A stretch of 64,000 nucleotides of DNA, taken from NCBI GenBank assembly GCA_047967505.1, contig CM106539.1; one strand, given 5' to 3'. The notes below the pieces were generated by a model. The model was given only the letters and a program-made list of their open reading frames with translations, did no database searches and had not been told where the DNA came from. Positions 41,901 through 50,374 of this stretch are shown one piece after another. The position numbers were made by a program, and so were the translations under genes. The first letter of the stretch is position 1; every line of letters starts with the position of its first letter. Source of the stretch: Dipteris shenzhenensis. Lineage: Eukaryota > Polypodiophyta > Polypodiopsida > Gleicheniales.

Positions 41901-44604
41901 GACTAACGTAATTGTCAATGTTTACGCAGGTACGACATTGAAAGACGCGAGCCTCGAGATGAAGGAGGAGCCTCCACTGAAGCGCCCGCGCAAGGGAATC
42001 GTGCGAGCCTCGTCGTCTACTGCATCACGTGCAAGCCCAACAACAGAAAATACATAGGGAGCATGACGGACCTGCCGCGGAGGATCAAACAGCACAATAA
42101 AAAACCACCGGCGAAAATGAAAGAGGACTTGCAGCGTTACAAGCCCTTCAAAGAAAATTTCGAAATCAAAGTTTTGGAAACAACGGACACTGTAGACAAA
42201 GCACGAACTTTAGAGCAGTACTACATAAGGAGCCACAACACAGTAGGTCCATTAGGTTACAACACGCTCGAGGGCCATCCGGCTAGAGCGCGGAAGTACT
42301 ATTTCCTAAAGCATAGGAACATAATTTGACCCAAAAAATAAACATTTGTGCCTTCGAAAAAAGGCATCCAATGAAGTTGCAAATGGTGCTGGAACTTTTG
42401 TCGTACATGCAATGCAGCTTTGGGTTTGGATTATTCCTGTCACAGTTGCATGCTTCTGTCTCAATTTGGTTTTCATTTATTATTTATACATTTCTGAAAT
42501 ACATCTCCCCGTCGTTCGCTCGAAGTGGAATGACAATAGATTTGCTTACAGTGCAAAGAATAGGAATTTGTCTTCCTCCGGAAAAAAGGAAAACTACGTT
42601 TTACTGTCGACATGAACAACATCAGGACTGGATGATAACGAAATCTCTAGAAAAGGTTGCATGCAATTGAACAGCCATCATTTCTGACAACCTGACTCAT
42701 GTGAACCTCAACAAGATAGCAAAAGAGAGAAGTATTCATCAAGAGCCCAGCTGGCCAAGCAATCTAGTTGATTTTGTTGCATTCAGCTTCTTTTTACGGT
42801 TGTAAAAGATTCTTTTATAGGTGTGCCATTTTCCGTGGATATATTTAAGGGACTCTTGATTTCTTGATTACTCAGTATTTGACAATTAGTATGTCTGGCT
42901 ATTTTGCAGTCACAATGTAATCCTCTTAGAGGAGAAAGCCAGAAATGAACGAGAAAAACTGTCACAGATAATTGACACAGCAGATGCTTTCAAGGATGAG
43001 TTCTATGAGAAACGCAGGACCCACTGTGAAACTACCAAAAGTAATAATCGAGAAAAGGCAAAGGTGAAGTCCTATTTCCAAACGATTCCTATTTCCGACT
43101 TTGGTTGATTTCTGCAGTGGCTTAGCTTCTTTCAAATGAGTTTCTCTTGTTGCGAAATTATTGCAGGCATACTTTTACATCTCAGGCCTTCATGGTTTGT
43201 TTCGTGTCAGAGTTGTTATAAATGTTAAGCGAATATAGGCTCAGAAGGATGTCCCTGGGTGTCCCCCATCATCTTAGAAGAGTTGGGCCCATTTAGAGGC
43301 GCAGAAGGCTCTTGGATGCTTTGTGCGGCAAAATCTGTGCGCTTTCTGTGTTTATGTTCTGAGACTATCATGGTTGATGTGTGCTCCCCCTATATGGTTA
43401 GAGCAGTAGACTTTTAGACAGGAAGAACTGCTATTCTAGATTCTAGAGCTGCTGTTTGCAACGGAGAGAGAACACAACAAATTGAAATGTCATTTAGATT
43501 AGAGGGGATGGAACGACAGGGAAGTGGATGGACAGGAGCTACACCAGAGAGAGCGGGGGCAGTCCATTGGCCTTGTTTACAGACAGCATAGCTATCCCGA
43601 ACTCTTTGGAAGAAAGGAATAGAAGATGATAATGATTTGCATCATTTTCATCAATGAATCTTGCTTTAGGACTTACATTGGACCATTAAACAGATGATGC
43701 CAAGCTCTATGGAAGACAACACTATTCATTACGGGCTGTTTAAAAGAAGAGAAGGAAGCCTGAAAAAAAAAATATGAGGAGGAATATGATTATCATCTGC
43801 GTCGTTTAGATGATCAGGACTCATGTTAGACCTCCTAAATGGATCAATTGGGGAGCTGCCACTAGCAATCCTGCATGTCAAAACCAGTTGAGGTAAGTTT
43901 GTGTAGTCAGAGGCTTGGCCCTATCTACATGGCGAGATCTAGAGGGGGGTTGAGTGTGTTTTTCTTTTCAGGGTGTTGGATTCTCCCAGTCAAGAGTGTG
44001 TTTTGCTTTCCAGGGTGTTGGATTTACGGACTCCTCTCCCAGTCAAATGAGCCTAAATGTGTGAACTTTTGCCATCTTTTAACTTTTCTGCAAGGCAGTA
44101 TCCCAAATCTGTAAGATAAGATGAATGAGGAGCAGCCATGCAGCATGGAATACACGAGTCATATGAAACCATGGCTGTGCTGTCATCTATGTGAGTGTGC
44201 ACCTTTCGAAACACAGGCATAATATATCTCTTATTGCTTCCCCCTTTCTTTCCTTTTGGCAGGTCTTTCATGAGAAGTTTCATGCGACGGCAGACAAGCA
44301 TTATTGGAAGGCTGTTGCTGAGATGATTCCTCACGAGCTTCCCTCCATGGAGATTAAGTCTCGTAGTAATAAGGATAAAAAGAAACCCAATGTTGAAATC
44401 AAGCAAGGTCCTAAACCAGGGAAGGCAACAGATCTCACTCGTATGAGGCATGTCTTGTTGAAGCTCAAACACAATCCACCAGCGCACATGACAACCCCAC
44501 CAGCTCCTCCTGCTGCTGAAGGTTCCGATGGAAAGTCCTCTACTTCAGCAGCTCCAAGTCAACCGCAGAGGCAAGGAAGCATTGAAGCTGTTGCAGGATC
44601 CTGA
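35410..44604 (+). CDS. CLC: Clathrin light chain, three exons
   Basis: Spliced from 35410-35933, 42910-43063 and 44263-44604 this gives 339 residues, close to the longer plant clathrin light chains. Both introns are GT-AG (phase 2 and phase 0) and the frame holds throughout. The N-terminal half is acidic, Ser/Pro/Asp-rich and disordered, with EYDPRPPSQRFDSF. The conserved EEGFLLREWKR closes exon 1, the heavy-chain-binding helix (ILLEEKARNEREKL, NNREKAK) fills exon 2, and exon 3 has HYWKAVAEMIP, QGPKPGKATDLTRMRHVLLK and a Pro/Ser/Gln-rich tail. The protein binds the clathrin heavy chain on coated vesicles at the plasma membrane and trans-Golgi network. I chose the ATG at 35410; there is no in-frame ATG just upstream. 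No break is visible, so it may be functional. A decayed Helitron lies in intron 1. Confidence 0.9.
36100..36720. other. GC-richer block in intron 1, possibly organelle-derived
   Basis: Compared with its neighbours this block is GC-rich and has the look of plant mitochondrial DNA: opposite frames of about 97 and 137 codons (36402-36695 on -, 36226-36639 on +) without any codon pattern, and phrases such as GCCAAGAAAACCGCCAAACG. I cannot name a mitochondrial gene in it. It ends before a TATATATATATTTCTATC stretch at about 36735. This is an impression from composition only. Confidence 0.2.
37654..38830 (+). pseudogene. Helitron protein, N-terminal region
   Basis: Frame 1 (37654-38388) contains LLSIIDISISV, LLDNPLAKRP and FFSRACGHQD, phrases in the order seen before the Rep domain of eukaryotic Helitrons. 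A frameshift near 38330 moves to frame 2: CILSPQTIAGILELHDETAP, FELMSIAESQPELLLLQNMV and DKHEFASIQLRGT. After one TAA it continues with VFPFLFPFGRGYYDG and LYKPYLLIMFQLKQ, the strongest match to the Helitron-like N-terminal domain. Its last frame ends at a TAG (38828-38830) just before the Rep domain. Confidence 0.75.
38850..39852 (+). pseudogene. Helitron Rep (HUH) endonuclease domain
   Basis: In frame 2 from 38951: MVDAWGLPDFFLTFTADE, then RYEIQNRGSLHAHVILW with the metal-binding HUH motif HAH at 39224-39232, and after a TAG (39356-39358) LHVCRKACYVG and HHSCKHGFPF. After a shift to frame 1 come HRNVVPYHPSVLLLWGAHMN and HYLLKYAMK, with two tyrosines (39598-39600 and 39610-39612) placed as in the two-tyrosine Rep of Helitrons. 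The Rep would nick and rejoin single strands at the element ends. One nonsense codon and one frameshift within the domain disable it, but the catalytic residues themselves remain. Confidence 0.85.
39853..41648 (+). pseudogene. Helitron PIF1-type helicase domain
   Basis: After stops at 39850-39852 and 40060, a 293-codon frame (40081-40962) carries the Walker A box GTPGSGKS (40477-40500), the Walker B IIIDEMSM (DE at 40717-40722) and LIIFGDLAQLQ (motif III). A TGA interrupts, the same frame runs on to 41223, and a frameshift near 41205-41220 leads to MITENIDLAIGAANGAMCKI, YAITGHKSQGATI (motif V) and LAYVMLFRVTERTRLRIL (motif VI, where the usual Ser before Arg is Phe). This is the superfamily 1B helicase of Helitrons. 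The GDxxQL and SRVT motifs are slightly altered, in line with decay. Confidence 0.88.
41650..42329 (+). CDS. Helicase C-tail joined to a GIY-YIG nuclease domain (88-nt intron)
   Basis: A frame from the helicase end reads FTTRDQGTAILEQFMEQFGG and YEERFGIGKDPLTPTEKNQG up to 41841. There GTAAAT opens an 88-nt GT-AG interval (41842-41929) ending TTTACGCAG, and joining the two sides keeps a Lys codon and the frame into YDIERREPRDEGG. The nuclease follows: LVVYCITC for the GIY strand, KYIG (42048-42059), the catalytic Arg in DLPRRIKQH (42078-42083) with its His, Glu in TLEQYY (42213-42215) and Asn in GYNTLEG (42261-42263). The stop is TGA at 42327-42329. GIY-YIG enzymes cut DNA using these residues. 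The frame is uninterrupted from 41930, unlike the Rep/helicase upstream. A frameshift near 41576-41648 separates it from motif VI. It could be an independent insertion, but the splice arithmetic favours fusion. Confidence 0.75.
41842..41929 (+). other. Candidate 88-nt spliceosomal intron in the Helitron gene
   Basis: Donor A|GTAAAT, acceptor TTTACGCAG|G. Without splicing the frame meets a TAA at 41843-41845; with splicing it stays open for a further 400 bases. Confidence 0.6.
42330..42909. other. Rest of clathrin light chain intron 1
   Basis: No coding signal. If the Helitron 3' terminus exists it should lie here; I saw no clear hairpin followed by CTRR. A GTTCGCTCGAAG phrase is at about 42515. 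Confidence 0.5.
42910..43063 (+). CDS. CLC: Clathrin light chain exon 2
   Basis: Begins after ATTTTGCAG, completes the split Arg codon and encodes HNVILLEEKARNEREKL to NNREKAK, charged and helical, the start of the heavy-chain-binding coiled coil. It ends AAG before GTGAAG, in phase 0. Confidence 0.9.
43064..44262. other. Clathrin light chain intron 2
   Basis: 1,199-bp GT-AG intron with no recognisable embedded element. A doubled phrase (CAGGGTGTTGGATT) is at 43970 and 44012. Confidence 0.7.
44263..44604 (+). CDS. CLC: Clathrin light chain exon 3
   Basis: Follows TTTTGGCAG and encodes VFHEKFHATADKHYWKAVAE, the QGPKPGK box at about residue 275 and LTRMRHVLLKLKHNPPAHM. A Pro/Ala/Ser-rich tail of variable type ends at TGA 44602-44604. 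Confidence 0.92.
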   Translation, partial: VFHEKFHATADKHYWKAVAEMIPHELPSMEIKSRSNKDKKKPNVEIKQGPKPGKATDLTRMRHVLLKLKHNPPAHMTTPPAPPAAEGSDGKSSTSAAPSQPQRQGSIEAVAGS

Positions 44605-47201
44605 GGGTTTTTTGTCATCCTATTTTGCTTTGCTAGGTTCAATGGTCATAACGCTTGATTAATGGATGCATTTCTCAAGGTGTACATGTTACAATCACAT
44701 TTAGGATACCAAAGTTCTGTAGTGTAAGAGTTGAGATTAAATCCTGATTGCGTGAGGACTAAGGACTTGGTATAGGAAGTACGTGTTATATTCATTAAGA
44801 TATCTAAACAGTAGAAGCAAAGATTTTGCTGCTCAAGTGGTAAGACTGTTATCACGTGGCACTTTGTGTCCGCTTTTGTGAATCAACAGTCCTCATGTAT
44901 CTACACCATATTTGTTTTTGCTTGTTCCTCTATTTGAGATTCACATCGTGAAATGAACACTAATTTTTCAGTGATCCTGATGTTGTGGTCCTTGGGGAAA
45001 AGGAGCACAAAATATGACTCATCTCATTCGCTTTAAGATGATGCTGGATTGAAGTTTGACAGAGCAAGATGTGCATCTTTCTAGGCTATAGCCAGGTACT
45101 ATGGTAAGAAATTATTAAATGTTGCTGGAATAGATTCCTTTGGCTTAGAGAGACTTTTTGACGATGTCTTACACTAGTTATGAGGAAGCAAGCTTTTGCA
45201 GCGGGCTGACGATGTTATGACATGCCAGCTAATATTTAAAGATGAGAAGAATTTAATTAGTTAGAATGTGAGGAGGAGAAACTTTTTAAAAGTCTAGTTA
45301 ATATCTTACAACTCAAGGTCTTTATTATGTAACTAACCCAGAATTCATATAGATTGCCACATGCTGAGATGTGCATAGCTCAATGACCTTAGCTTGCCAT
45401 CTTCGCTTTTAAGGGTTAGCTATATAGCTTTCAGCTTTATCTGCTGTATGCTAACCTTGGCATATGACCTCCCTCATTCTTGCACAGAATTGCATGTTTT
45501 GGCACTCTTTTGGAACATTTTTTGCTCCTTTAAGAGAGCAAAATCCCTTGCTGTGATTTTTGCTCATAACTAAATCCCTGAAAGTCAGAATTCACATATG
45601 CCTGATACTCGACAGCACTTTCTAGCTGGATAACCCAAATTTTCTCCAAGAAGATTGTGAAGTCTCCAACACCTCCCATGTTGTTTCTTCCAGCTGATGA
45701 TTTGCATGTTGGCCAGTCTCCTGCATTTTTCCCACGTTGTTTGGCTGAAGTCCTCCCCTTTGTCAAGCTTTGAGCTTCTTCTGGACAGATTTACTGCCAC
45801 TTCTTACTAGGAGATGGAACTTGTGGCCGTTTTCCTATACCTGGGATCAACATAAGTAGGTTGGCTATGTAGAGAAGAGTTTTTAGTGGTGGAAATGGGC
45901 ATTTTATATCTATTTTGAGGTGTTGAGCCATGGTCAAAGAAAATTTAGGTTGCATCTTGTTCAAAAGCCTAAAGCACTTTGTATCTCATGACTTAAACAT
46001 CAAGGATTACCCTTGGTCGGGGCTTAATTTACATCCTATCTAGTGTTCTATTGTTTTGTGTGCTTTCTATTATGCATGATTTGTGTTAATTTATTTCAAA
46101 GATGGACCCAAGCGCTACACTACTAACCTTTGATAGTACTATTAGAGCAAAGGTTTATGCTTTCATTATCCATGATTGGATTTGGAATTCAACCATATGC
46201 CATTCTAGAGCATTTCCCTAAGTGCTTTGTTTTGTGTTCCTCCCACACTCTCCTTGAGCCTTGTAGCACCTTTTTTGGAACCTTGATCCTTGTGGTCAAA
46301 TTATCCGTGTAACAAACACAAGTGCCATTAGTGAGCTAGTGAAGGTCCAAAGGAAATGAAAAAGTCAAGTGGGACTACAAGAGGATTCATGCAAGGAAAT
46401 TTGATAATAGGAAATATTGAATTCAAAGAGAGACGGGAAGCATGTTAAATATATAAATCTTACATGCATTTTGAACACAATTTAAAAAGAGAAAAACCAA
46501 AAGCTAAAAGTGAAACTGAAGCAAATTACATTTCGTTGCACGATACCATTGCAAATGCATTGTTAGGGATTAAATTTAAATGTGATTTGCTTTCCAGGCC
46601 AAGCCCAAAATGATATATAAAGAAAAAATTATATCACGTGTGAGATCACACTTTGATCTAGATTGTACTTGTTGTATGCACATTGTTGGTTCTTCCTTTT
46701 GATTGGTCCCCTCTTGTTGATCCATATGCGTCTAAGCTTATCGTTTTGGAAGCGTTTCTTCTTTTCTTTGTGCCTCCATCCTCTAAAGAGACTCATACCT
46801 CACCTGATGAGTCACCATCCAGCTTTTTCTTCGGCTTACTTATACAAGCTTGCCCTTGTTGCTGTTTTTTTCCTTTCTTGATGCAACAACGGCCTTGTTG
46901 TCCTTGTATTTCCCGTCTTTGGCTTCCTTTCACGCGAGCATTAGCCCCAACTCCCCAATAGTGAGTAGCTTGGATTATTTTATAGTAGTTAATGTAGCAA
47001 TTAAAGCCTTAAAGTTCTTGGGAATGATATTGACAACTAGCAATGCTAATTATGATGTATCGACATGTTGACTATTGTTGGCTAATCATTAATAAATGTA
47101 AACGTTATCAAATGTTCACCTGCCGGATCTCTTCCCTCCATCTTTGTTGTAAATAATCAATTTTGAAGCATTAGGATCCTACCATTGTTGTTTGTCTTGT
47201 G
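44605..47201. other. No recognisable gene
   Basis: The 3' flank of the clathrin gene and about 2.6 kb of anonymous sequence. Frames at 45530-45800 (-) and 46663-46961 (+) are short, and the second is hydrophobic only because the DNA is CT-rich. I saw no clear AATAAA close to the stop. Confidence 0.5.
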
Positions 47202-47345
47202 CAAGCTTTCAAGGTGATATGGGCCTCCTTTTCAAGTATCTATTCCTTGTACAAGTTTTCAAGATGACCTGGGCCTCATTTGAAGTATCTATTCCTTGTA
47301 CAAGCTCTCAAGATGACTTGGGCCTCCTTTGAAGTATTTATCATT
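47202..47345 (+). repeat. Three tandem copies of a 50-bp unit
   Basis: CAAGYTYTCAAGRTGAYMTGGG-type units start at 47202, 47252 and 47301, each followed by CCTCMTTTGAAGTAT and ending CCTTGTA. Confidence 0.8.
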
Positions 47346-48500
47346 TGGATATGTAGAATTATGCCTCTTTAGCTATTCTTCTACTATGGGTGTTCTACTC
47401 TTATGATGAGTCGTAGACTCCGTTAGGACCTATTGGATGGACTCTCTGCTTGTGCCTTTGCTACATCCAACTCCCTACATCTGCCAAAAATTTCTTCAAA
47501 TAATTGAGATGCACTCCACAAAATGGATGGTATATCTATTTATCTACTCCCTGGGGGAGCCTTTATGTAGGGTTCCATGCCCTCCCAAACTGGCCATTTT
47601 GCCTTATTTTGGTTGACTAGTCCTTGGATTTATCAACCCATAGGCCTATGGGCCTAGTTGGTTGACCAAATCTTGCTAACCAGACTTGATTTCATCGACC
47701 CACAAGCTTATTGGCCTATTTGGCTGACCAAAAATTGTTGGTTGGTAAAACTAAGAAGGGGACACGTGTGCTACCCACAAGATAACCAATGTGTTGCTCA
47801 TATCACAACCTACTCATCCCCCCTCTTTATTTCCTCATCACTCCAGGTGTTACTCCTCATTGACGTCCCATCATGTAGGGAGTTGAACCTTCCTTTCGAA
47901 GCCAATATGAGCTACAACTAGGTGATCATGCTAGATTCTTGCATGCTTGTAAGGTTCATGAGCTTAGTATGCTCATGGTTTTAGATCTTAGCCAATGGTT
48001 GAAGAAGGTACTATAGGTCACAGAACTTAAGGAGGAAATATTTCTTTCAAAAGAGCTATTATATGGGATAAAAAAAGGTAATGTGTAGCCCACTATAAAT
48101 GAAATGACTTGAATTGGGAAAATGGATGAGATGATCAGCATAGCCTAGATATGGATGCCTAAGAGCCATGGGCTTGAAGTCTATTGGTGGGAATGATGTT
48201 GTACATATGAGCCTTTACTAATGCATGGCATGTGAGGTTTGTTACTTGTTATGAAGTTGGTTAGAACTACATTGTGCATAGGATCGTTGACTACGGCACG
48301 GGGAAGGGATAGCATGTAAGGTATGGTGCTTATAATGAAGGAGAATAGGACTAGAGAGGTGTTGAAAAACTAGAGAGGCATGAGAGGTTTGGTATTTGGA
48401 ACAAAGGTGACTACGACTAGAGGGATGTTGACATACCACTAATTAACTATGATTTCAAATACTTCTTGATTGTCTACATAGAGAATGGTGTTAGTTTGTT
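47346..48500. other. No recognisable gene
   Basis: No supported frame. TTGGTTGACTAG and TTGGTTGACCAAA phrases recur at 47610-47740. Confidence 0.5.
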
Positions 48501-48996
48501 ATAACCAAGTATCTATTTTAGCTCATTAAATACCTTATCCAATTCCCATCGTATTCTTGATCCCAGGTGGTAGAAGCATGGGGGAGTCACATATTACACA
48601 TTACATGGTAATCCTCCTTAGATTGAAATTCTGTGCTTTAAACTTGAGTCAGTTTCTATTTCTAATACGATGCTTTTCTTTATAGCATGTATATAGAGCA
48701 TCATTGTTTTAGACACCTTTTAATAGGAGTGTTTTAATATCATACTATTTTAAAAATCATAGATAGTACCCTACTCCTCCCAAAAAAACTCCCAACAGAA
48801 GATAGTTCATTATAACCAAATATCTATTTTAGCTCATTAAATTCCTTATCCAATTCCCATCGTATTCTTGAGCCCATGTATATAAAGCATCATTTTTGTA
48901 GAAATTTTTTAAATATCATACTATTTATAAATCATAGATAGTACCCTACTCCTCTATAAATGAGTACCCTACTCCTCCCAAAAAACTATCCAATAG
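48501..48996 (+). repeat. Segmental tandem duplication, about 311-bp offset
   Basis: ATAACCAARTATCTATTTTAG and about 60 following bases at 48501 recur at 48812. The downstream phrase ATCATAGATAGTACCCTACT recurs at about 48756 and 48929. The second unit is shorter and has a further internal repeat of GTACCCTACTCCTC. Confidence 0.8.
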
Positions 48997-49419
48997 AGGC
49001 ACATTGGTAGGATCCAGAAGCTCTCATATATACAAAACATTCTTTGTTCCATTGGATCCCTTGATAATTAAACATGTGACTAAGTAGTATTATATAGGGT
49101 ACCTTGAACATTCATTTCTAAGGATTCAAAGCAATTGAGTAAGCCCAACCATTTTCAAATACCATAGCTCACATATTCATCTAAAAATAGGGACGAGTAT
49201 CCCCCAATCCAAATCATCCATGAAAATTTTAAGATCTCTTGATAACAAGTTCCTAAATCAATCATCCAAGAGACTTTGATGCATAACAAGTGCATTTAGT
49301 AGGCCAAAAGTCATAAAATGCAAACGTAGAAGTTGAAGTTGTGTTAACCAAATTGGTCGACACCGCCATATCTTGTACCTTCCTTTGTATTCTCAAACGT
49401 TAGGATTTTGTTAGATTTT

Positions 49420-49633
49420 CCTTGTAGCTAGACAAGCACAAGAAGATTGTTGAAACTAGGACAAGACATCGGGTAGGAAGAGAGTATAGGGTCGGCCCTC
49501 CCTTCAAAAGGTGACATGCATAAATTTGCCTTGTATATAGACAACGCAAGAAGATTGTAAAAACTAGGAGGTGACGTAGTGTAGGAAGAGAGTATAGGGT
49601 CGTCCCTCCCTTCAAAAGGTGACACGTATAAAA
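49420..49633 (+). repeat. Tandem duplication, 109-bp period
   Basis: CCTTGTA starts units at 49420 and 49529. Both contain GGAAGAGAGTATAGGGTCG and CCCTCCCTTCAAAAGGTGAC. Confidence 0.85.
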
Positions 49634-50116
49634 GGCCAAATGGATGACCTTAGTCTTCACTTGTTGTTTGCTCTCAACAAGCTCTCTTCTTTCTGATAGT
49701 GTGTTCTTGTTTCCCTTCCATGCCTTTCATAAATTACATGTCCCCTTCCCCCTTTGTCTTCCCCTTGCATTCTCTCTCCCTTCCCTCTACTTTCCCATTG
49801 CCCCTTCCTCCTCTCCTCTTCTCTATGGATTCACGATTGCAACAATCCGAGAGTTGCTAGAGTGACACTAGTGGATGACATTTGCATGCATTGCTATTCA
49901 CCCAGAGTTGTATGGAGGGATTATCTCATTGGTGTATCAGCTAATCCCCATGACATGTGAGTCATCACACATTTTTGATAGCATTACCATGGAGGTTCTT
50001 GGTACCCTTTTGCTTGCATTGTCTCTCATCATATTCGCATTGTCCAATGCTAAGTAGAGTAACAAAAGCTATTAGTTTTGGAGTGTAGGAAAGGTGTGAG
50101 TGAAAAGAGGAGAGTT
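49634..50116. other. No recognisable gene
   Basis: CT-rich stretch at 49680-49830 followed by short frames without motifs. Confidence 0.5.
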
Positions 50117-50366
50117 CTTCGGGGGGTCACTCATCATATGTAACCCTATCATGTGAGTTCAACAGAAGGATATTTTTTATTTCTAAAATTTACATAAATA
50201 TATATACGTAAGGGACTATTTCAAATAGTTTTGGGAAAAATTTATAGATTTGTATAGAAAAGGGGTAAATTGTATTTATGAAAAATTTACAGATAAGGGA
50301 TTTTAAAAATAGGCCTTGAACGCATGTCATATAGAGGCTGGTTTATACATAGTGACCCCCCCCAAG
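50117..50366 (+). mobile_element. MITE copy 3 (250 bp, 8-bp TSD with one mismatch)
   Basis: Same orientation as copy 1, from CTTCGGGGGGTCACTC to AGTGACCCCCCCCAAG. Flanks GGAGAGTT (50109-50116) and GGAGGGTT (50367-50374) agree at 7 of 8 positions. The interior matches copy 1 nearly throughout, for example TTTGTATAGAAAAGGGGT. Confidence 0.85.
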
Positions 50367-50374
50367 GGAGGGTT

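Larger units (their letters stand above)
37654..42329 (+). mobile_element. Helitron-like element, decayed, with a GIY-YIG nuclease
   Basis: A run of broken frames in the same orientation as the host gene encodes, in order: a Helitron N-terminal region, an HUH Rep domain, a PIF1-type helicase and a GIY-YIG nuclease. Helitrons move by rolling-circle replication, using Rep to nick and join and the helicase to unwind. The Rep/helicase part has at least two frameshifts and several in-frame stops, so it is dead. The GIY-YIG part is intact. All of it lies inside intron 1 (35934-42909) of the clathrin light chain gene. I did not find convincing TC and CTRR/hairpin termini, so the true element limits are unknown; the given range is that of the coding remains. 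Confidence 0.85.

Noticed and set aside
46663-46961. Hydrophobic frames of 72-92 codons that could suggest a membrane protein
   Set aside because: CT-rich DNA gives Leu/Phe/Ser in several frames; no conserved pattern.
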